Part shown: one piece after another, positions 16,286 through 25,397 of the stretch
How the letters are laid out: each line of letters opens with the position of its first letter
How positions within the stretch are numbered: position 1 is the first letter of the stretch
Assembly (NCBI GenBank): GCA_045599365.1
Contig: JAZRVS010000183.1
Span: forward strand, 34,349-98,348
Source of the DNA: UBA1715 sp045599365
GTDB taxonomy: Bacteria; Bacteroidota; Bacteroidia; Bacteroidales; UBA1715
Length of the DNA: 64,000 bases
Direction: 5' to 3'
Notes under the pieces: model-generated
Seen by the model: the letters and a program-made list of their open reading frames with translations, nothing else
Database searches by the model: none
What the model was told of the DNA's origin: nothing
Made by a program: the position numbers and the translations under genes

Positions 16286-18070
16286 ATGGCTCAAAAGAAA
16301 CAAGCTTGGGGATCACGGATAGGACTGATTTTAGCAATGGCAGGCAGTGCTGTCGGTATTGGAAATTTTATCCGATTCCCTGTTCAAGCAGTTCAAAATG
16401 GTGGCGGAGCATTTATAATTCCCTATATCGTATCGTTTCTTGTACTTGGGATTCCATTAGTATTAATAGAATGGTCTTTAGGGAAATATGCAGGACAATT
16501 CGGACATCATTCTCCACCAACAATATTACCAACAATATGCAAAGGAAAGATTTTTCGTTACGTTGGGAGCATAAGTATATTTGCAAGCGCAATAATTTGT
16601 TCATATTATTGTTTTATTGAAAGTTGGATTCTTTCGTATGCTATTCATTCTATTATCGGGACTTTCAATGGAATGAACGAATATGAAGTATCCAATTTTT
16701 TTGACACCTATATTGATTTAGGGACCTCAACATTAGGAATTCCAGGAGACACAATGATTGCCTTTGTTGTATGTTTAGCTATTAACGTAGTGATATTATC
16801 TGGAGGTATAAAAAAAGGAATTGAAACCTCCGCCAAAATTTGTATGCCATTATTACTCATTTTTGGAATATTCTTAATTTTCAAGGCATACACAATGAAA
16901 GCTGGTGTAGATGGAGCATCGTTTGATAGTTCTATAGCCCTTAATTTCCTTTGGACTCCTGATTATAGTTCGTTAACCAATCCTAAAGTATGGCTTTCAG
17001 CTGCTGGACAAATTTTCTTTACCCTATCTTTGGGATTGGGTGTACTACATACCTATGCATCCTATATGAAAAAAGATGATGATATCGCTCTCAATTCTTT
17101 AACTTCAGCATTTACCAACGAAGTTGGAGAGGTAATTTTAGGAAGCGCCATAATTATCCCTATTGCGATTGGTTATTTTGGTGTTGACAAAATGATGGAA
17201 CTCACGCAATTAGGTGGTTTCAGTCTCGGTTTCAGAACTATGCCATACCTATTTGAACAATGGGGACCAATATTATCAGCATTTGCGGGCTTAACATTTT
17301 TCGGAATTTTGTTTTTGGCTTCCATAACATCATCGGTTTCAATGGGGCAACCATTTATTGCGTTCTTATCACAAAGAAACGATTGGTCTCAGAAAAAAAG
17401 TTCCTTAGTATATGGATTCATATTGTTACTTTTGGCACTGCCATCTATTTTATTTTTCAACCAAGGAGTTTTTGACCAATACGATTTTTGGGCAGGAACA
17501 GTATGTTTGTTCTTATTTGGAATGATTGAAGTGATTGCTTTTTCTTGGATTATGGGACTTGACAAAGGATGGGAACTTATAACAAACCATGCAGATATTC
17601 AAATTCCCAAAATCTATAAATACATATTGAAGTACATCACCCCTACAATGTTGATAATCATATTTTTAGCAGCACTTATAAAACCAATCAACGACGATTG
17701 GTCGCAATTAAGTTTCAACGGATGGGAAGTTGATGGGTCAAGCATTATCGGAGAATTAACTCACAAAAATATTGGACCAAACCAAACATGGTTTGCCGAT
17801 AATTTTTATGCGGAAAACGAAGGAATTGTAAAATCAATTTCCGACTCCACAATCCTTATTGGAGAAAAAAGTTACACTCTACCCAAAGACGCAAAAATTT
17901 TGGTTGCAGAAGAGGATATGATTTCTATCGGGACACCAATTTATGAAGGAGATATTATCAATAATATATTTTACATTGATATGTCACGAATAAGTTTAGT
18001 AGTAATTTTGTTAATTATTTGCATTCTTGTAAAATTCTCAAATGTACGAATTTATAATTCAGAAATATAA
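16286..18070 (+). CDS. Sodium-dependent amino acid transporter (NSS/SNF family), large subunit
   Basis: The start is set at 16286 (MAQKKQAWGSRIG); upstream codons overlap the promoter. The 594-residue protein has about 12 membrane helices and the NSS hallmarks WGSRIGLILAMAGSAVGIGNFIRFP (helix 1, Na+ and substrate site), GAFIIPYIVSFLVLGIPLVLIEW, and SLGLGVLHTYASYM (helix 6). NSS proteins import amino acids with sodium. A soluble insertion near the C-terminus (about residues 485-565) precedes the last helix. Its stop overlaps a MetS-like small subunit by one base, which suggests a two-subunit transporter like MetPS of Corynebacterium (methionine/alanine uptake). The actual substrate is not known. 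Confidence 0.92.
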   Translation: MAQKKQAWGSRIGLILAMAGSAVGIGNFIRFPVQAVQNGGGAFIIPYIVSFLVLGIPLVLIEWSLGKYAGQFGHHSPPTILPTICKGKIFRYVGSISIFASAIICSYYCFIESWILSYAIHSIIGTFNGMNEYEVSNFFDTYIDLGTSTLGIPGDTMIAFVVCLAINVVILSGGIKKGIETSAKICMPLLLIFGIFLIFKAYTMKAGVDGASFDSSIALNFLWTPDYSSLTNPKVWLSAAGQIFFTLSLGLGVLHTYASYMKKDDDIALNSLTSAFTNEVGEVILGSAIIIPIAIGYFGVDKMMELTQLGGFSLGFRTMPYLFEQWGPILSAFAGLTFFGILFLASITSSVSMGQPFIAFLSQRNDWSQKKSSLVYGFILLLLALPSILFFNQGVFDQYDFWAGTVCLFLFGMIEVIAFSWIMGLDKGWELITNHADIQIPKIYKYILKYITPTMLIIIFLAALIKPINDDWSQLSFNGWEVDGSSIIGELTHKNIGPNQTWFADNFYAENEGIVKSISDSTILIGEKSYTLPKDAKILVAEEDMISIGTPIYEGDIINNIFYIDMSRISLVVILLIICILVKFSNVRIYNSEI

Positions 18071-18165
18071 TGTCAACATCGGCTCTTGTTATAATGCTTT
18101 CTGTTCAAATTACAATAGTAGCAATTACGATATATTTATTTTATAGAATTTTGAAAAAAAAATAA
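18070..18165 (+). CDS. MetS-like small subunit of the NSS transporter (31 residues)
   Basis: A 31-codon gene overlaps the transporter stop as TAATG and ends 2 bp before the nitroreductase gene. The product is one hydrophobic helix (about residues 5-26: LVIMLSVQITIVAITIYLF) with a Tyr-Arg and a terminal LysLysLys. This size, topology, coupled start and position match the MetS family of NSS transporter small subunits, where MetP needs MetS for activity. The sequence itself is too short for proof, but the context is strong. Translation is probably coupled to the large subunit. Confidence 0.8.
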   Translation: MSTSALVIMLSVQITIVAITIYLFYRILKKK

Positions 18166-18167
18166 TT

Positions 18168-18695
18168 ATGGAATCATTTTTCGCTTTAGCACAAAAAAGA
18201 AGAAGTACTCGAAAATTTACAGACGAGAAAGTACCTCAAGAAATACAAGACAAATTAAAACAAATTGTTTTAATGAGTCCTTCTGGACACCGAGCAAATC
18301 CTTGGGAATTCATCTTCGTAGAAGATAAAGTAACATTAGAAGCAATTTCTCAATGCAAATCTGCTGGCGCAACATTTGTAAAAGATGCAGCACTTGCTGT
18401 TGTTGTTATTGCCGACACGACAAAAACTGATGTTTGGATTGAAGATTGTTCCATTGCTTCGGCATATTTACATTTAGCTGCCGAAGATTTAGGCTTGGGA
18501 AGTTGTTGGGTTCAAATGCGTCTTCGTTCACAAGAATCAGGGAATATGGCATCTGATGTTTTGAAAAAATTATTCAACATTCCAGCGCAATACGAGGTAT
18601 TATCGGTCGTTGCAATGGGTTATAAAGAAGAAGAACGAAAACCATTCGATTTAAATAGATTACAATTAGAAAAAATTCACACTGAAAAATTTTAA
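18168..18695 (+). CDS. Nitroreductase-family flavoprotein
   Basis: The 175-residue protein is a compact FMN-dependent nitroreductase-like oxidoreductase. The first motif is RRSTRKFTDEKVP (FMN phosphate binding), then SPSGHRANPWEFIFVED, DCSIASAYLHLAAEDLGLGSCWVQMR, and a late VVAMGYKEEERKP. Such proteins use NAD(P)H to reduce nitro compounds or quinones, or act as reductive dehalogenase-like enzymes. It lacks a signal peptide, so cytosolic. It starts 2 bp after the MetS-like gene and is likely in the same transcript. Natural substrate unknown. Confidence 0.88.
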   Translation: MESFFALAQKRRSTRKFTDEKVPQEIQDKLKQIVLMSPSGHRANPWEFIFVEDKVTLEAISQCKSAGATFVKDAALAVVVIADTTKTDVWIEDCSIASAYLHLAAEDLGLGSCWVQMRLRSQESGNMASDVLKKLFNIPAQYEVLSVVAMGYKEEERKPFDLNRLQLEKIHTEKF

Positions 18696-18699
18696 GAAT

Positions 18700-19698
18700 A
18701 TGAAAAAGTTATTGATTTTCGCCATTGGAACGACATTGCTTGCTTCGTGCGTTTCACAAAAAAAATACGATGAATTGTATCGTAATTGTCAGTTTGACAA
18801 AGATTCTTTAACATCAGTTCTATCTGATTGCAAAGCTAACTTGCAATCAATGACAGCTTTGGAAGAAGAACTTGAAGGAAAAGTTGTTTCACTTCGAGCT
18901 GATTCATTATCGAAAAAACGTCAAATTGAAAACTTAAACACAGAAAATAGCGAGTTAAAATCTCTCAATACCAATTTGACGAACAAACAATCGGCTATGA
19001 TGAAACAACAAGCTGAAGAAAGCAAAAAAACATTAGCAGAATTACAAACTGCACGTGAGAAACTACAAACTCGCGAAGATGAATTGGATTCTATACAATT
19101 AAGTTTGGAACAAGAACGTAAAAATCTTGACAAAATCCGTAAAGAACTTGGTATCAAAGACAACGAGATTTTACTAAAAAATAAGCAAATTGCAGAAATG
19201 GAGGAAATTCTTCGTAAAAAAGATTCCACGACGTTGGCATTACGCAATAAAATAGAAAAAGCCTTGAATGGATTTGAGGGTGATGGTTTAAACATAGTAC
19301 AACGAGATGGAAAAATTTATTTAGTCCTTGACGAATCATTATTGTTTAGTGTCGGTAAAAGTGACGTTGCAGCCAAAGGGCAAGAAGTATTGAAAAATCT
19401 TGCAAGCATCTTAGAGCAAAATCCAGACATCAATATTGAAGTAGAAGGTCATACGGATAATACTGGTGGAACAAAAGTAAACTGGGAATTAAGTACAAAA
19501 CGTGCTTTAGCAATTTCACAAATTCTACTTGACAATTCCAACATTGAAGGAAAACGAATCACTGTTTCTGGTCGTGGACAATACTGCCCTGTTGATGAAG
19601 CAAACACTCCTGAAGCACGTGCAAAGAATCGTCGGTCTGAAATCATTTTAACACCAGACTTACAAGAACTATATGACATTTTGAACGCAAAGGAATAG
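18700..19698 (+). CDS. OmpA-family lipoprotein with coiled-coil stalk
   Basis: The 332-residue protein has a lipoprotein signal ending LLASC (Cys17). Next comes a long Lys/Glu/Leu-rich coiled coil (about residues 40-190), then an OmpA peptidoglycan-binding domain (about 205-320): LLFSVGKSDVAAKGQEVL, VEGHTDNTGG, WELSTKRALAISQIL, VSGRGQYCPV and ARAKNRRSEIIL. The R and D residues that hold diaminopimelate are in place. It likely tethers an envelope membrane to peptidoglycan. It starts 4 bp after the nitroreductase stop. Confidence 0.9.
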   Translation: MKKLLIFAIGTTLLASCVSQKKYDELYRNCQFDKDSLTSVLSDCKANLQSMTALEEELEGKVVSLRADSLSKKRQIENLNTENSELKSLNTNLTNKQSAMMKQQAEESKKTLAELQTAREKLQTREDELDSIQLSLEQERKNLDKIRKELGIKDNEILLKNKQIAEMEEILRKKDSTTLALRNKIEKALNGFEGDGLNIVQRDGKIYLVLDESLLFSVGKSDVAAKGQEVLKNLASILEQNPDINIEVEGHTDNTGGTKVNWELSTKRALAISQILLDNSNIEGKRITVSGRGQYCPVDEANTPEARAKNRRSEIILTPDLQELYDILNAKE

Positions 19699-19734
19699 TT
19701 TAGTGTATAGTGATTAACGATTAGTAATTAATAG

Positions 19735-19781
19735 AGACGGAGTACACTCCGTCTTTACTTTATAAAATCCCGTAAGGGGTT
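19735..19781 (+). terminator. Terminator-like hairpin plus second palindrome
   Basis: AGACGGAGT and ACTCCGTCT (19735-19754) form a 9-bp GC-rich stem followed by TTTACTTTAT. About 15 bp further is a smaller palindrome ATCCC-GTAA-GGGGT. The first hairpin shares its arm sequence with ones at 26398 and 58457. A TAATTTTG at 19786-19793 abuts the next start codon and is too close to be a clear promoter. Confidence 0.6.
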
Positions 19782-19794
19782 AAGGTAATTTTGT

Positions 19795-20607
19795 ATGCGA
19801 AAAATTCTCTCAACAATATTCATTTCCCTTGTTTTTTGTTTTGATAGTTTTTCTCAGGATTTTCCATATCAATTCAAAAAAAGTATTGATATTCCAATCA
19901 TTACCTACTCTATTTTGTGTGAAAGTGGTAGTCTAATTTTAGAACATAACCAAAAAGCACCAACTATATCGAACATTGCAACCCTTTCAAAAAACGATAT
20001 AAATAAATTTGATCGTAAGGCTACCAATAATTATAGTGAGGATTTAGAAAAAACAAGTAAGTACTTCGCCTTTGGGACTGCATTTTCAAGTATTATATCC
20101 GTTGGATTACTATCTCTCGTAAATAGCAACACGTACCCTGATTTTTGGAAAAATTCCTTCTCATTTGCAGGTTTATACATTGAATCTATGGCATTGACTT
20201 TCTCAACGACCAACCTTGTAAAAAATTGTGTAACTAGATATAGACCTATCAATTACAACAATGATGTCCCGATTGATAAAAAAATAGAAAAAAACGCAGC
20301 TCATTCTTTTTTCTCTCGACACACATCTCTTGCAGCAACAAGTACTTTTTTTGCAGCAAGTGTCATTTCAGAATATTATCCACATAGTTGGCAATCACGT
20401 ACGGCTTGGATTGGAGCAATCATTTTGCCCGCTATTTGTGGAGTACTCCGAACAGAATCGGGGCAACACTTCCCAACCGACATAATCACAGGTTACGCGT
20501 TAGGTACACTATGTGGCATACTTGTGCCGTATTTTCACAAAAAACAAAACGAGAAGTTTAGTACATTTATATCTCCGTTTGGTGCAACAATGGTAGCAAG
20601 ATTATAA
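19795..20607 (+). CDS. PAP2-family phosphatase, exported
   Basis: The 270-residue protein has a signal peptide (to about DSFSQ) and the three PAP2 blocks: TNLVKNCVTRYRP (K-x6-RP), SFFSRHTSLAATS (PSGH-like, with His kept), and GVLRTESGQHFPTDIITGYALG (SR-x5-H-x3-D-like, with R, H and D). PAP2 enzymes remove phosphate from lipid phosphates such as undecaprenyl diphosphate, phosphatidic acid or lipid A. Several hydrophobic segments precede and follow the active site, so it is probably a membrane enzyme facing the periplasm. It precedes dxs on the same strand by 34 bp. Confidence 0.87.
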   Translation: MRKILSTIFISLVFCFDSFSQDFPYQFKKSIDIPIITYSILCESGSLILEHNQKAPTISNIATLSKNDINKFDRKATNNYSEDLEKTSKYFAFGTAFSSIISVGLLSLVNSNTYPDFWKNSFSFAGLYIESMALTFSTTNLVKNCVTRYRPINYNNDVPIDKKIEKNAAHSFFSRHTSLAATSTFFAASVISEYYPHSWQSRTAWIGAIILPAICGVLRTESGQHFPTDIITGYALGTLCGILVPYFHKKQNEKFSTFISPFGATMVARL

Positions 20608-20616
20608 GAAAATTTC

Positions 20617-20624
20617 TACCTTTG
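20617..20624 (+). promoter_or_regulatory. Promoter -7 element of dxs (TACCTTTG)
   Basis: TAnnTTTG match 17 bp before the GTG start at 20642. No TTG at -33. Confidence 0.5.
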
Positions 20625-20641
20625 CATACGAAATTTTTGAT

Positions 20642-22525
20642 GTGGAAAAACTACTTGATAATATTAAATACCCCGCGGATTTACGTGCTTTGAGTATTGA
20701 GCAATTACCCCAAGTTTGTAAAGAATTGCGTGAATTTATTATTGATGAAAGTAGTAAAAATCCTGGTCATTTTGGAGCGAGTTTAGGTACAGTAGAACTA
20801 ACTGTTGCATTGCATTACGCATTTAACACTCCTGATGATAGAATTATTTGGGATGTTGGTCACCAAGCGTATGGACACAAAATTCTAACAGGGAGAAAAA
20901 ATTCTTTTTCTACGAATAGAAAATTTGGTGGGCTTTCTGGATTTCCTAACCCACAAGAAAGCGAATACGATAGTTTTATTGCTGGACACGCATCAATTTC
21001 CATTTCGGCAGCAACTGGAATGGCATTGGCAGCAAAGTCAAAAGGGGAAAATAGAAACATTGTAGCTGTTATCGGTGATGGGGCATTAACAGGTGGAGAA
21101 GCATTTGAAGCACTTGATTATGCTGGAGGAAGTAAATCAAATATTCTTGTTATTTTGAACGATAATGATATGGCTATTGATGCAAATGTTGGTGGGCTAC
21201 ATCAATATCTTATTGACATTATCACGTCTCAGACATACAACAATCTACGAAACAAGACGTGGAATTTTTCACAAAGATTAGGAAACATAGGTTCTTACAT
21301 TCGCTCTATTTTCAAAAGGATAGGACATGGTCTAAAATCCCTTTTTTTCAAAGAAAGTAACCTTTTTGAATCACTTGGATTCCGATATTTTGGTCCAATT
21401 GATGGACACAATGTGTTTCAATTAACACGGACCCTACAAGACATTCAAAAAATTAATGGTCCAAAAATTTTACATATTCATACACAAAAAGGAAAAGGAT
21501 TCGAACCTGCGGAAAAAGAGCAAACGGAATGGCACGCACCTCGTAAATTTGACAAAGAAACAGGCGAAATGATTCCTTTGCCCGACAAAGACACTATTCC
21601 TCCAAAATATCAAGAAGTTTTTGGAGAAACATTGTTGGAATTAGCGGAAAAAGACGAACGCGTAGTTGGTGTTACACCTGCAATGGCAACAGGTTGTTCA
21701 ATGAATATTTTGATGAAAGCAATGCCAGAACGGGCATTTGATGTGGGAATTGCAGAACAACATGCAGTAACAATGTCGGCAGGATTAGCAAAAGAGGGAA
21801 TGATTCCTTTTTGCAACATCTATTCAACATTTATGCAACGAGCATACGACCAAGTAATTCACGATGTTGCACTCCAAAATTTACACGTAATATTTTGTCT
21901 TGATAGAGCAGGTTTAGTTGGTGCCGATGGAGTAACTCATCACGGTATGTTTGATATTCCTTTTATGCGAGCAATCCCACATATATCCATTTGTTCTCCT
22001 CTCAACGAAATGGAATTGCGAAATATGATGTTTACAGCATATTCAACACCTCAACCATTTGCAATTCGCTATCCTCGCGGGAATGGAAATTTCATATCAT
22101 GGCACAATGAGTTACAATTATTACCAATTGGAAAGGGCGAATGTATTAAAAATGGTGAAAATATCGCCATTCTATCGTTTGGACCAATTGGAAATCAAGC
22201 GATTAAAGCTGTTGATATTTTCTACACAGAAACTGGGAAATCAGTTGCAATTTACAATATGCGTTGGGTAAAACCACTTGACGTAGAATTACTTACAGAA
22301 ATCTCGAAAACATTCAAGACAATCATAACCGTGGAAGATGGCATTTTAAATGGTGGTTTTGGTTCTGCAGTATTGGAAGCGTTACAAGATATTGATTTTC
22401 AAGGAAAAGTTGTTAGATTAGGAATAAATGATACCTTTGTAACTCACGGATCGCAAAATGAGCTATATAAATTATGTGGCTATGACTGTGATGGTATATT
22501 ACAAACAATTAAACAAAACATATAA
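20642..22525 (+). CDS. dxs: 1-deoxy-D-xylulose-5-phosphate synthase
   Basis: The 627-residue cytosolic enzyme makes DXP from pyruvate and glyceraldehyde 3-phosphate, the first step of the MEP isoprenoid pathway. It has the thiamine-diphosphate motif GDGALTGGEAFEALDYAGG ... NDNDMAID, the N-terminal DVGHQAYGHKILTGR, and the second-half motifs DVGIAEQHAVTMSAGLA, GLVGADGVTHHGMFDI and FAIRYPRGNG. The start is GTG at 20642 (VEKLLDNI); an ATG two bases earlier is out of frame. IspH, the last enzyme of the same pathway, is encoded at 57038. Confidence 0.97.
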   Translation: MEKLLDNIKYPADLRALSIEQLPQVCKELREFIIDESSKNPGHFGASLGTVELTVALHYAFNTPDDRIIWDVGHQAYGHKILTGRKNSFSTNRKFGGLSGFPNPQESEYDSFIAGHASISISAATGMALAAKSKGENRNIVAVIGDGALTGGEAFEALDYAGGSKSNILVILNDNDMAIDANVGGLHQYLIDIITSQTYNNLRNKTWNFSQRLGNIGSYIRSIFKRIGHGLKSLFFKESNLFESLGFRYFGPIDGHNVFQLTRTLQDIQKINGPKILHIHTQKGKGFEPAEKEQTEWHAPRKFDKETGEMIPLPDKDTIPPKYQEVFGETLLELAEKDERVVGVTPAMATGCSMNILMKAMPERAFDVGIAEQHAVTMSAGLAKEGMIPFCNIYSTFMQRAYDQVIHDVALQNLHVIFCLDRAGLVGADGVTHHGMFDIPFMRAIPHISICSPLNEMELRNMMFTAYSTPQPFAIRYPRGNGNFISWHNELQLLPIGKGECIKNGENIAILSFGPIGNQAIKAVDIFYTETGKSVAIYNMRWVKPLDVELLTEISKTFKTIITVEDGILNGGFGSAVLEALQDIDFQGKVVRLGINDTFVTHGSQNELYKLCGYDCDGILQTIKQNI

Positions 22526-22546
22526 CAACAATTAAAAAACAAGTCT

Positions 22547-22945
22547 ATGAAAAAGTTATTCTTAATTTTTGTTTCGATGTTGGCAATGTTAACTACACAA
22601 GCGCAAATTACAGCAGGTGAGAGTATTCGACCTCCAGAAGACTTAGAAATTGGAAATCCATTGGGAACAATTGCCGTTGAAGAAGTTTTCACCGAAGACA
22701 GTCTAGATTGCGAATTCACGTGTGTAGTTATTCCAGAGTCAAATGCAATCCGTTTAACTGCAACAAATCCAAAGGGAATGTATTTAGTATTTCGACGTGG
22801 TTACACGAAACTTTACACTCGCGATTTTGATGACAACGTAATCTTCCTTGACATAAAAGGAACATTTGATGGCAAATACATCATTGACATTTTTGACAAA
22901 GACAAAATAAGGGTTAAATCGTATGTCATCGAACGTAAATTATAG
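22547..22945 (+). CDS. Small secreted protein of unknown function
   Basis: The 132-residue protein has a clear signal peptide (MKKLFLIFVSMLAMLTTQAQ). The mature part looks like one beta-sandwich: acidic loop EEVFTEDSLDCEFTCVV, then RLTATNPKGMYLVFRRGYTKLYTRDF, and a final YIIDIFDKDKIRVKSYVIERKL. I do not recognise the family. It follows dxs by 21 bp, and its last 23 bp overlap the next gene, so it is probably in the same transcript. Likely periplasmic. Confidence 0.7.
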   Translation: MKKLFLIFVSMLAMLTTQAQITAGESIRPPEDLEIGNPLGTIAVEEVFTEDSLDCEFTCVVIPESNAIRLTATNPKGMYLVFRRGYTKLYTRDFDDNVIFLDIKGTFDGKYIIDIFDKDKIRVKSYVIERKL

Positions 22946-23474
22946 AAAACTACAAACAGAAGAATTGCAACGTATTTCTGTTGACGAGTACAAACAATCA
23001 TCAAAACATCCTATTGTTGTCGTTCTTGATAACATTCGTAGCGCAAGCAACGTTGGGTCTGCTTTTCGTACAGGAGATTCGTTACGAATAGAAGCCGTAT
23101 ATCTTTGTGGCATTACATGCGTGCCACCAAATAAAGAATTACAAAAAACAGCTCTTGGCGCGCAACTTTCCGTTGATTGGAAATATTTCAACGAAACTAA
23201 AGAAGCCTTAACAGAATTAAAATCATTAGGTTACGAAATCGTTTCTGTTGAACAAGCCGAAAATAGCACTATGTTGCAAAATTTTACGGTTGAAAAAAAT
23301 AAGAAATACGCTTTCGTTTTTGGAAACGAAGTTCATGGCGTTGCAGACGATGTAATTGCAGAAAGCGATGTTTGTCTTGAAATTCCTCAATATGGGACAA
23401 AACATTCCTTTAATGTCTCGGTCACGTGCGGTATCATTTTGTGGGAAGCTGTTAAACAAATGGAATTCAAATAA
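22923..23474 (+). CDS. SpoU/TrmH-family RNA 2'-O-methyltransferase
   Basis: The 183-residue cytosolic protein has the trefoil-knot SPOUT motifs: LDNIRSASNVGSAFRTGDS (motif 1, with Asn37 and Arg49), FVFGNEVHGV (motif 2) and IPQYGTKHSFNVSVTCGI (motif 3). These enzymes methylate ribose 2'-OH in tRNA or rRNA using SAM. There is no extra N-terminal RNA-binding domain, so it resembles the compact TrmL/TrmH type; the target base cannot be assigned. Its start lies 23 bp inside the preceding secreted-protein gene, in another frame. Confidence 0.9.
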   Translation: MSSNVNYRKLQTEELQRISVDEYKQSSKHPIVVVLDNIRSASNVGSAFRTGDSLRIEAVYLCGITCVPPNKELQKTALGAQLSVDWKYFNETKEALTELKSLGYEIVSVEQAENSTMLQNFTVEKNKKYAFVFGNEVHGVADDVIAESDVCLEIPQYGTKHSFNVSVTCGIILWEAVKQMEFK

Positions 23475-23498
23475 CCTCATTCCCGATTAAAATAATTA

Positions 23499-25397
23499 AT
23501 GAAAATTTTCATTTCAAATATTGTGCTCCTTATTAAGCGATTGCTTTTTTTAATGGCAATATACACGCTTTGTAGGATATATTTCTTGATTTGCAATCTT
23601 TCAAGTTTTCAACCAATTGAATTAAAAGAAGTTACTAATTCTTTTATCTATGGATTACGATTTGATTTTGCTGCACTATTTTTCCTTAATGTAATCTTTT
23701 ATCCATTTCACTTTTTTGCATTCCAATTCGTTGAAAATCAGAAATATCAAAATGTATTACGACAAGTTGCTATCATTTTAAACGCATTGGGTTTATTACT
23801 CAACATTATTGATACTGGATATTTTGGATTTCAAAATTGCCGAAGTGGCGCAGATTTCATTACCAATATATTATTCTCTGATGACACAGTAAATCTTCTA
23901 CCACAGTATATTTGTGACTATTGGTATCATTTATTGTTTTTTGTTTTTTTGATATTCATTTTGGAGAAATGGTTTCCACGATACAAATCATTATCTATTG
24001 AGAATCAAAGATTTGTAGTATTAAAATGTACAATTATCGCAATCATACTATCTGTCGGGAGTTTCTTTTTGTATAGAGGTTTTGAAGTGAAACCGCTAAG
24101 TGTTATAGATGCAGCAAAATTTTCGACAGCGAAATATTCTTCACTTACACTCAATACGCCATTTACAATCGTTAGAACAATTGGGAAAAATGGCATTCTA
24201 CTTCGATCATATTTTGACGATGAAACCGCAAAAAAACTTTATTCAGCGCAACGTCAATACCAATTTGCAGATGATGAATTTACGCGCAAAAATGTAGTAA
24301 TTCTTTTATTAGAAGGATTTTCTCACCGAAGCATTGGAGCGTTGCACACAACAGAAAAAGGATATACACCTTTTTTAGATAGCATTATTTCAAAAAGTTA
24401 TAGTTTCACCAATGCCTTTGCAAATGGGACAAAATCAATTCAAGCTTTACCTTCAATATTATCATCTATACCACAATTGTGCGATGAAACTATTATCGGG
24501 TCTTGATACGCAGCAAACAAAGTTGATGCACTACCTTTACTTCTAAAGAATGAAGGTTATAAAACAGCTTTCTTCCATGGCGCTTTCAATGGTTCTATGG
24601 GATTTGATAAATATTGTCAGACTATTGGTTTTGACCAATATTACGGAATGAATGAATTTTTAGAATCACATTCGAAAAGCGGCAACTACGATAGTGATTG
24701 GGGGATTTTCGATGATAGATTTTTGTCATACACAAAGACTCAATTGGATTCTTTTTCGCAACCATTTTTTGCAACAATTTTTACCATCTCATCGCATCAT
24801 CCTTATGTTCTTCCAGAGGAATATAGGGACAGATTTAACGAAAAAAGGCCAGAACTCAATGCACTTCGATACGCAGATTTGTCATTGCAATTGTTCTTTG
24901 AAAATGCTCAAAAATCCGCTTGGTACAACAATACCATCTTTGTATTTGTTGCCGATCACACAGTACCATACGCTTTTGATCCTGATATTACCCAAGAATA
25001 CATTTCTCCTATAGATAGACGAAAAATTCCTCTAATCTTTTATATGCCAAACGATACCAGTTTTAAAGCAAAAGATGACAGAATTGTACAACAAATTGAC
25101 ATAGTCCCAAGTATATTGTATCAACTTCGCTACAACAAACCATTTATTGCTTTTGGTGAAAATGTATTTGATAATTCAAAATCACGAGCAATCTATTACA
25201 ATTCTGGAACATACACATATATTGACTCAACATCTGTTGTTGAATTTGACGGGGAAACAGTTTCAAATTGCTACAAAATTTTGGAAAAATCCAGTCAAAA
25301 AACTTCTGCAACCGATAATCAGTTATATCACCTAAAAGCGTTATTACAAGACTATTCGCAACGAATGAACTTCAATAAAACGAGTTTTTCAGAATGA
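23499..25397 (+). pseudogene. LtaS-like sulfatase-fold membrane protein interrupted by one in-frame TGA
   Basis: Two open frames (23499-24506 and an in-frame continuation to 25397) join if one TGA at 24504-24506 (codon 336) is read through; the continuing text YAANKVDALPLLLKNEGYKTAFFHGAFNGSMGF has no other break. The first part has about five membrane helices (residues 1-200). The rest is the alkaline-phosphatase-like sulfatase domain of the LTA-synthase family: VVILLLEGFSHRSIGAL, NGTKSIQALPSIL, SHHPYVLPEEY and FVADHT. Such enzymes transfer phosphoglycerol or similar groups onto lipids or glycans. The break falls after the putative nucleophile. Next gene overlaps its end by 4 bp. Confidence 0.8.

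Noticed and set aside
19786..19793. TAATTTTG as promoter of the PAP2 gene
   Set aside because: It ends one base before the start codon, so the transcript would begin inside the gene; probably chance.
24504..24506. TGA as selenocysteine or as a tryptophan codon (alternative genetic code)
   Set aside because: TGA ends a normal gene at 26375-26377, no selenocysteine context is evident and the residue is not at the catalytic site. Nonsense mutation or sequencing error is simpler.
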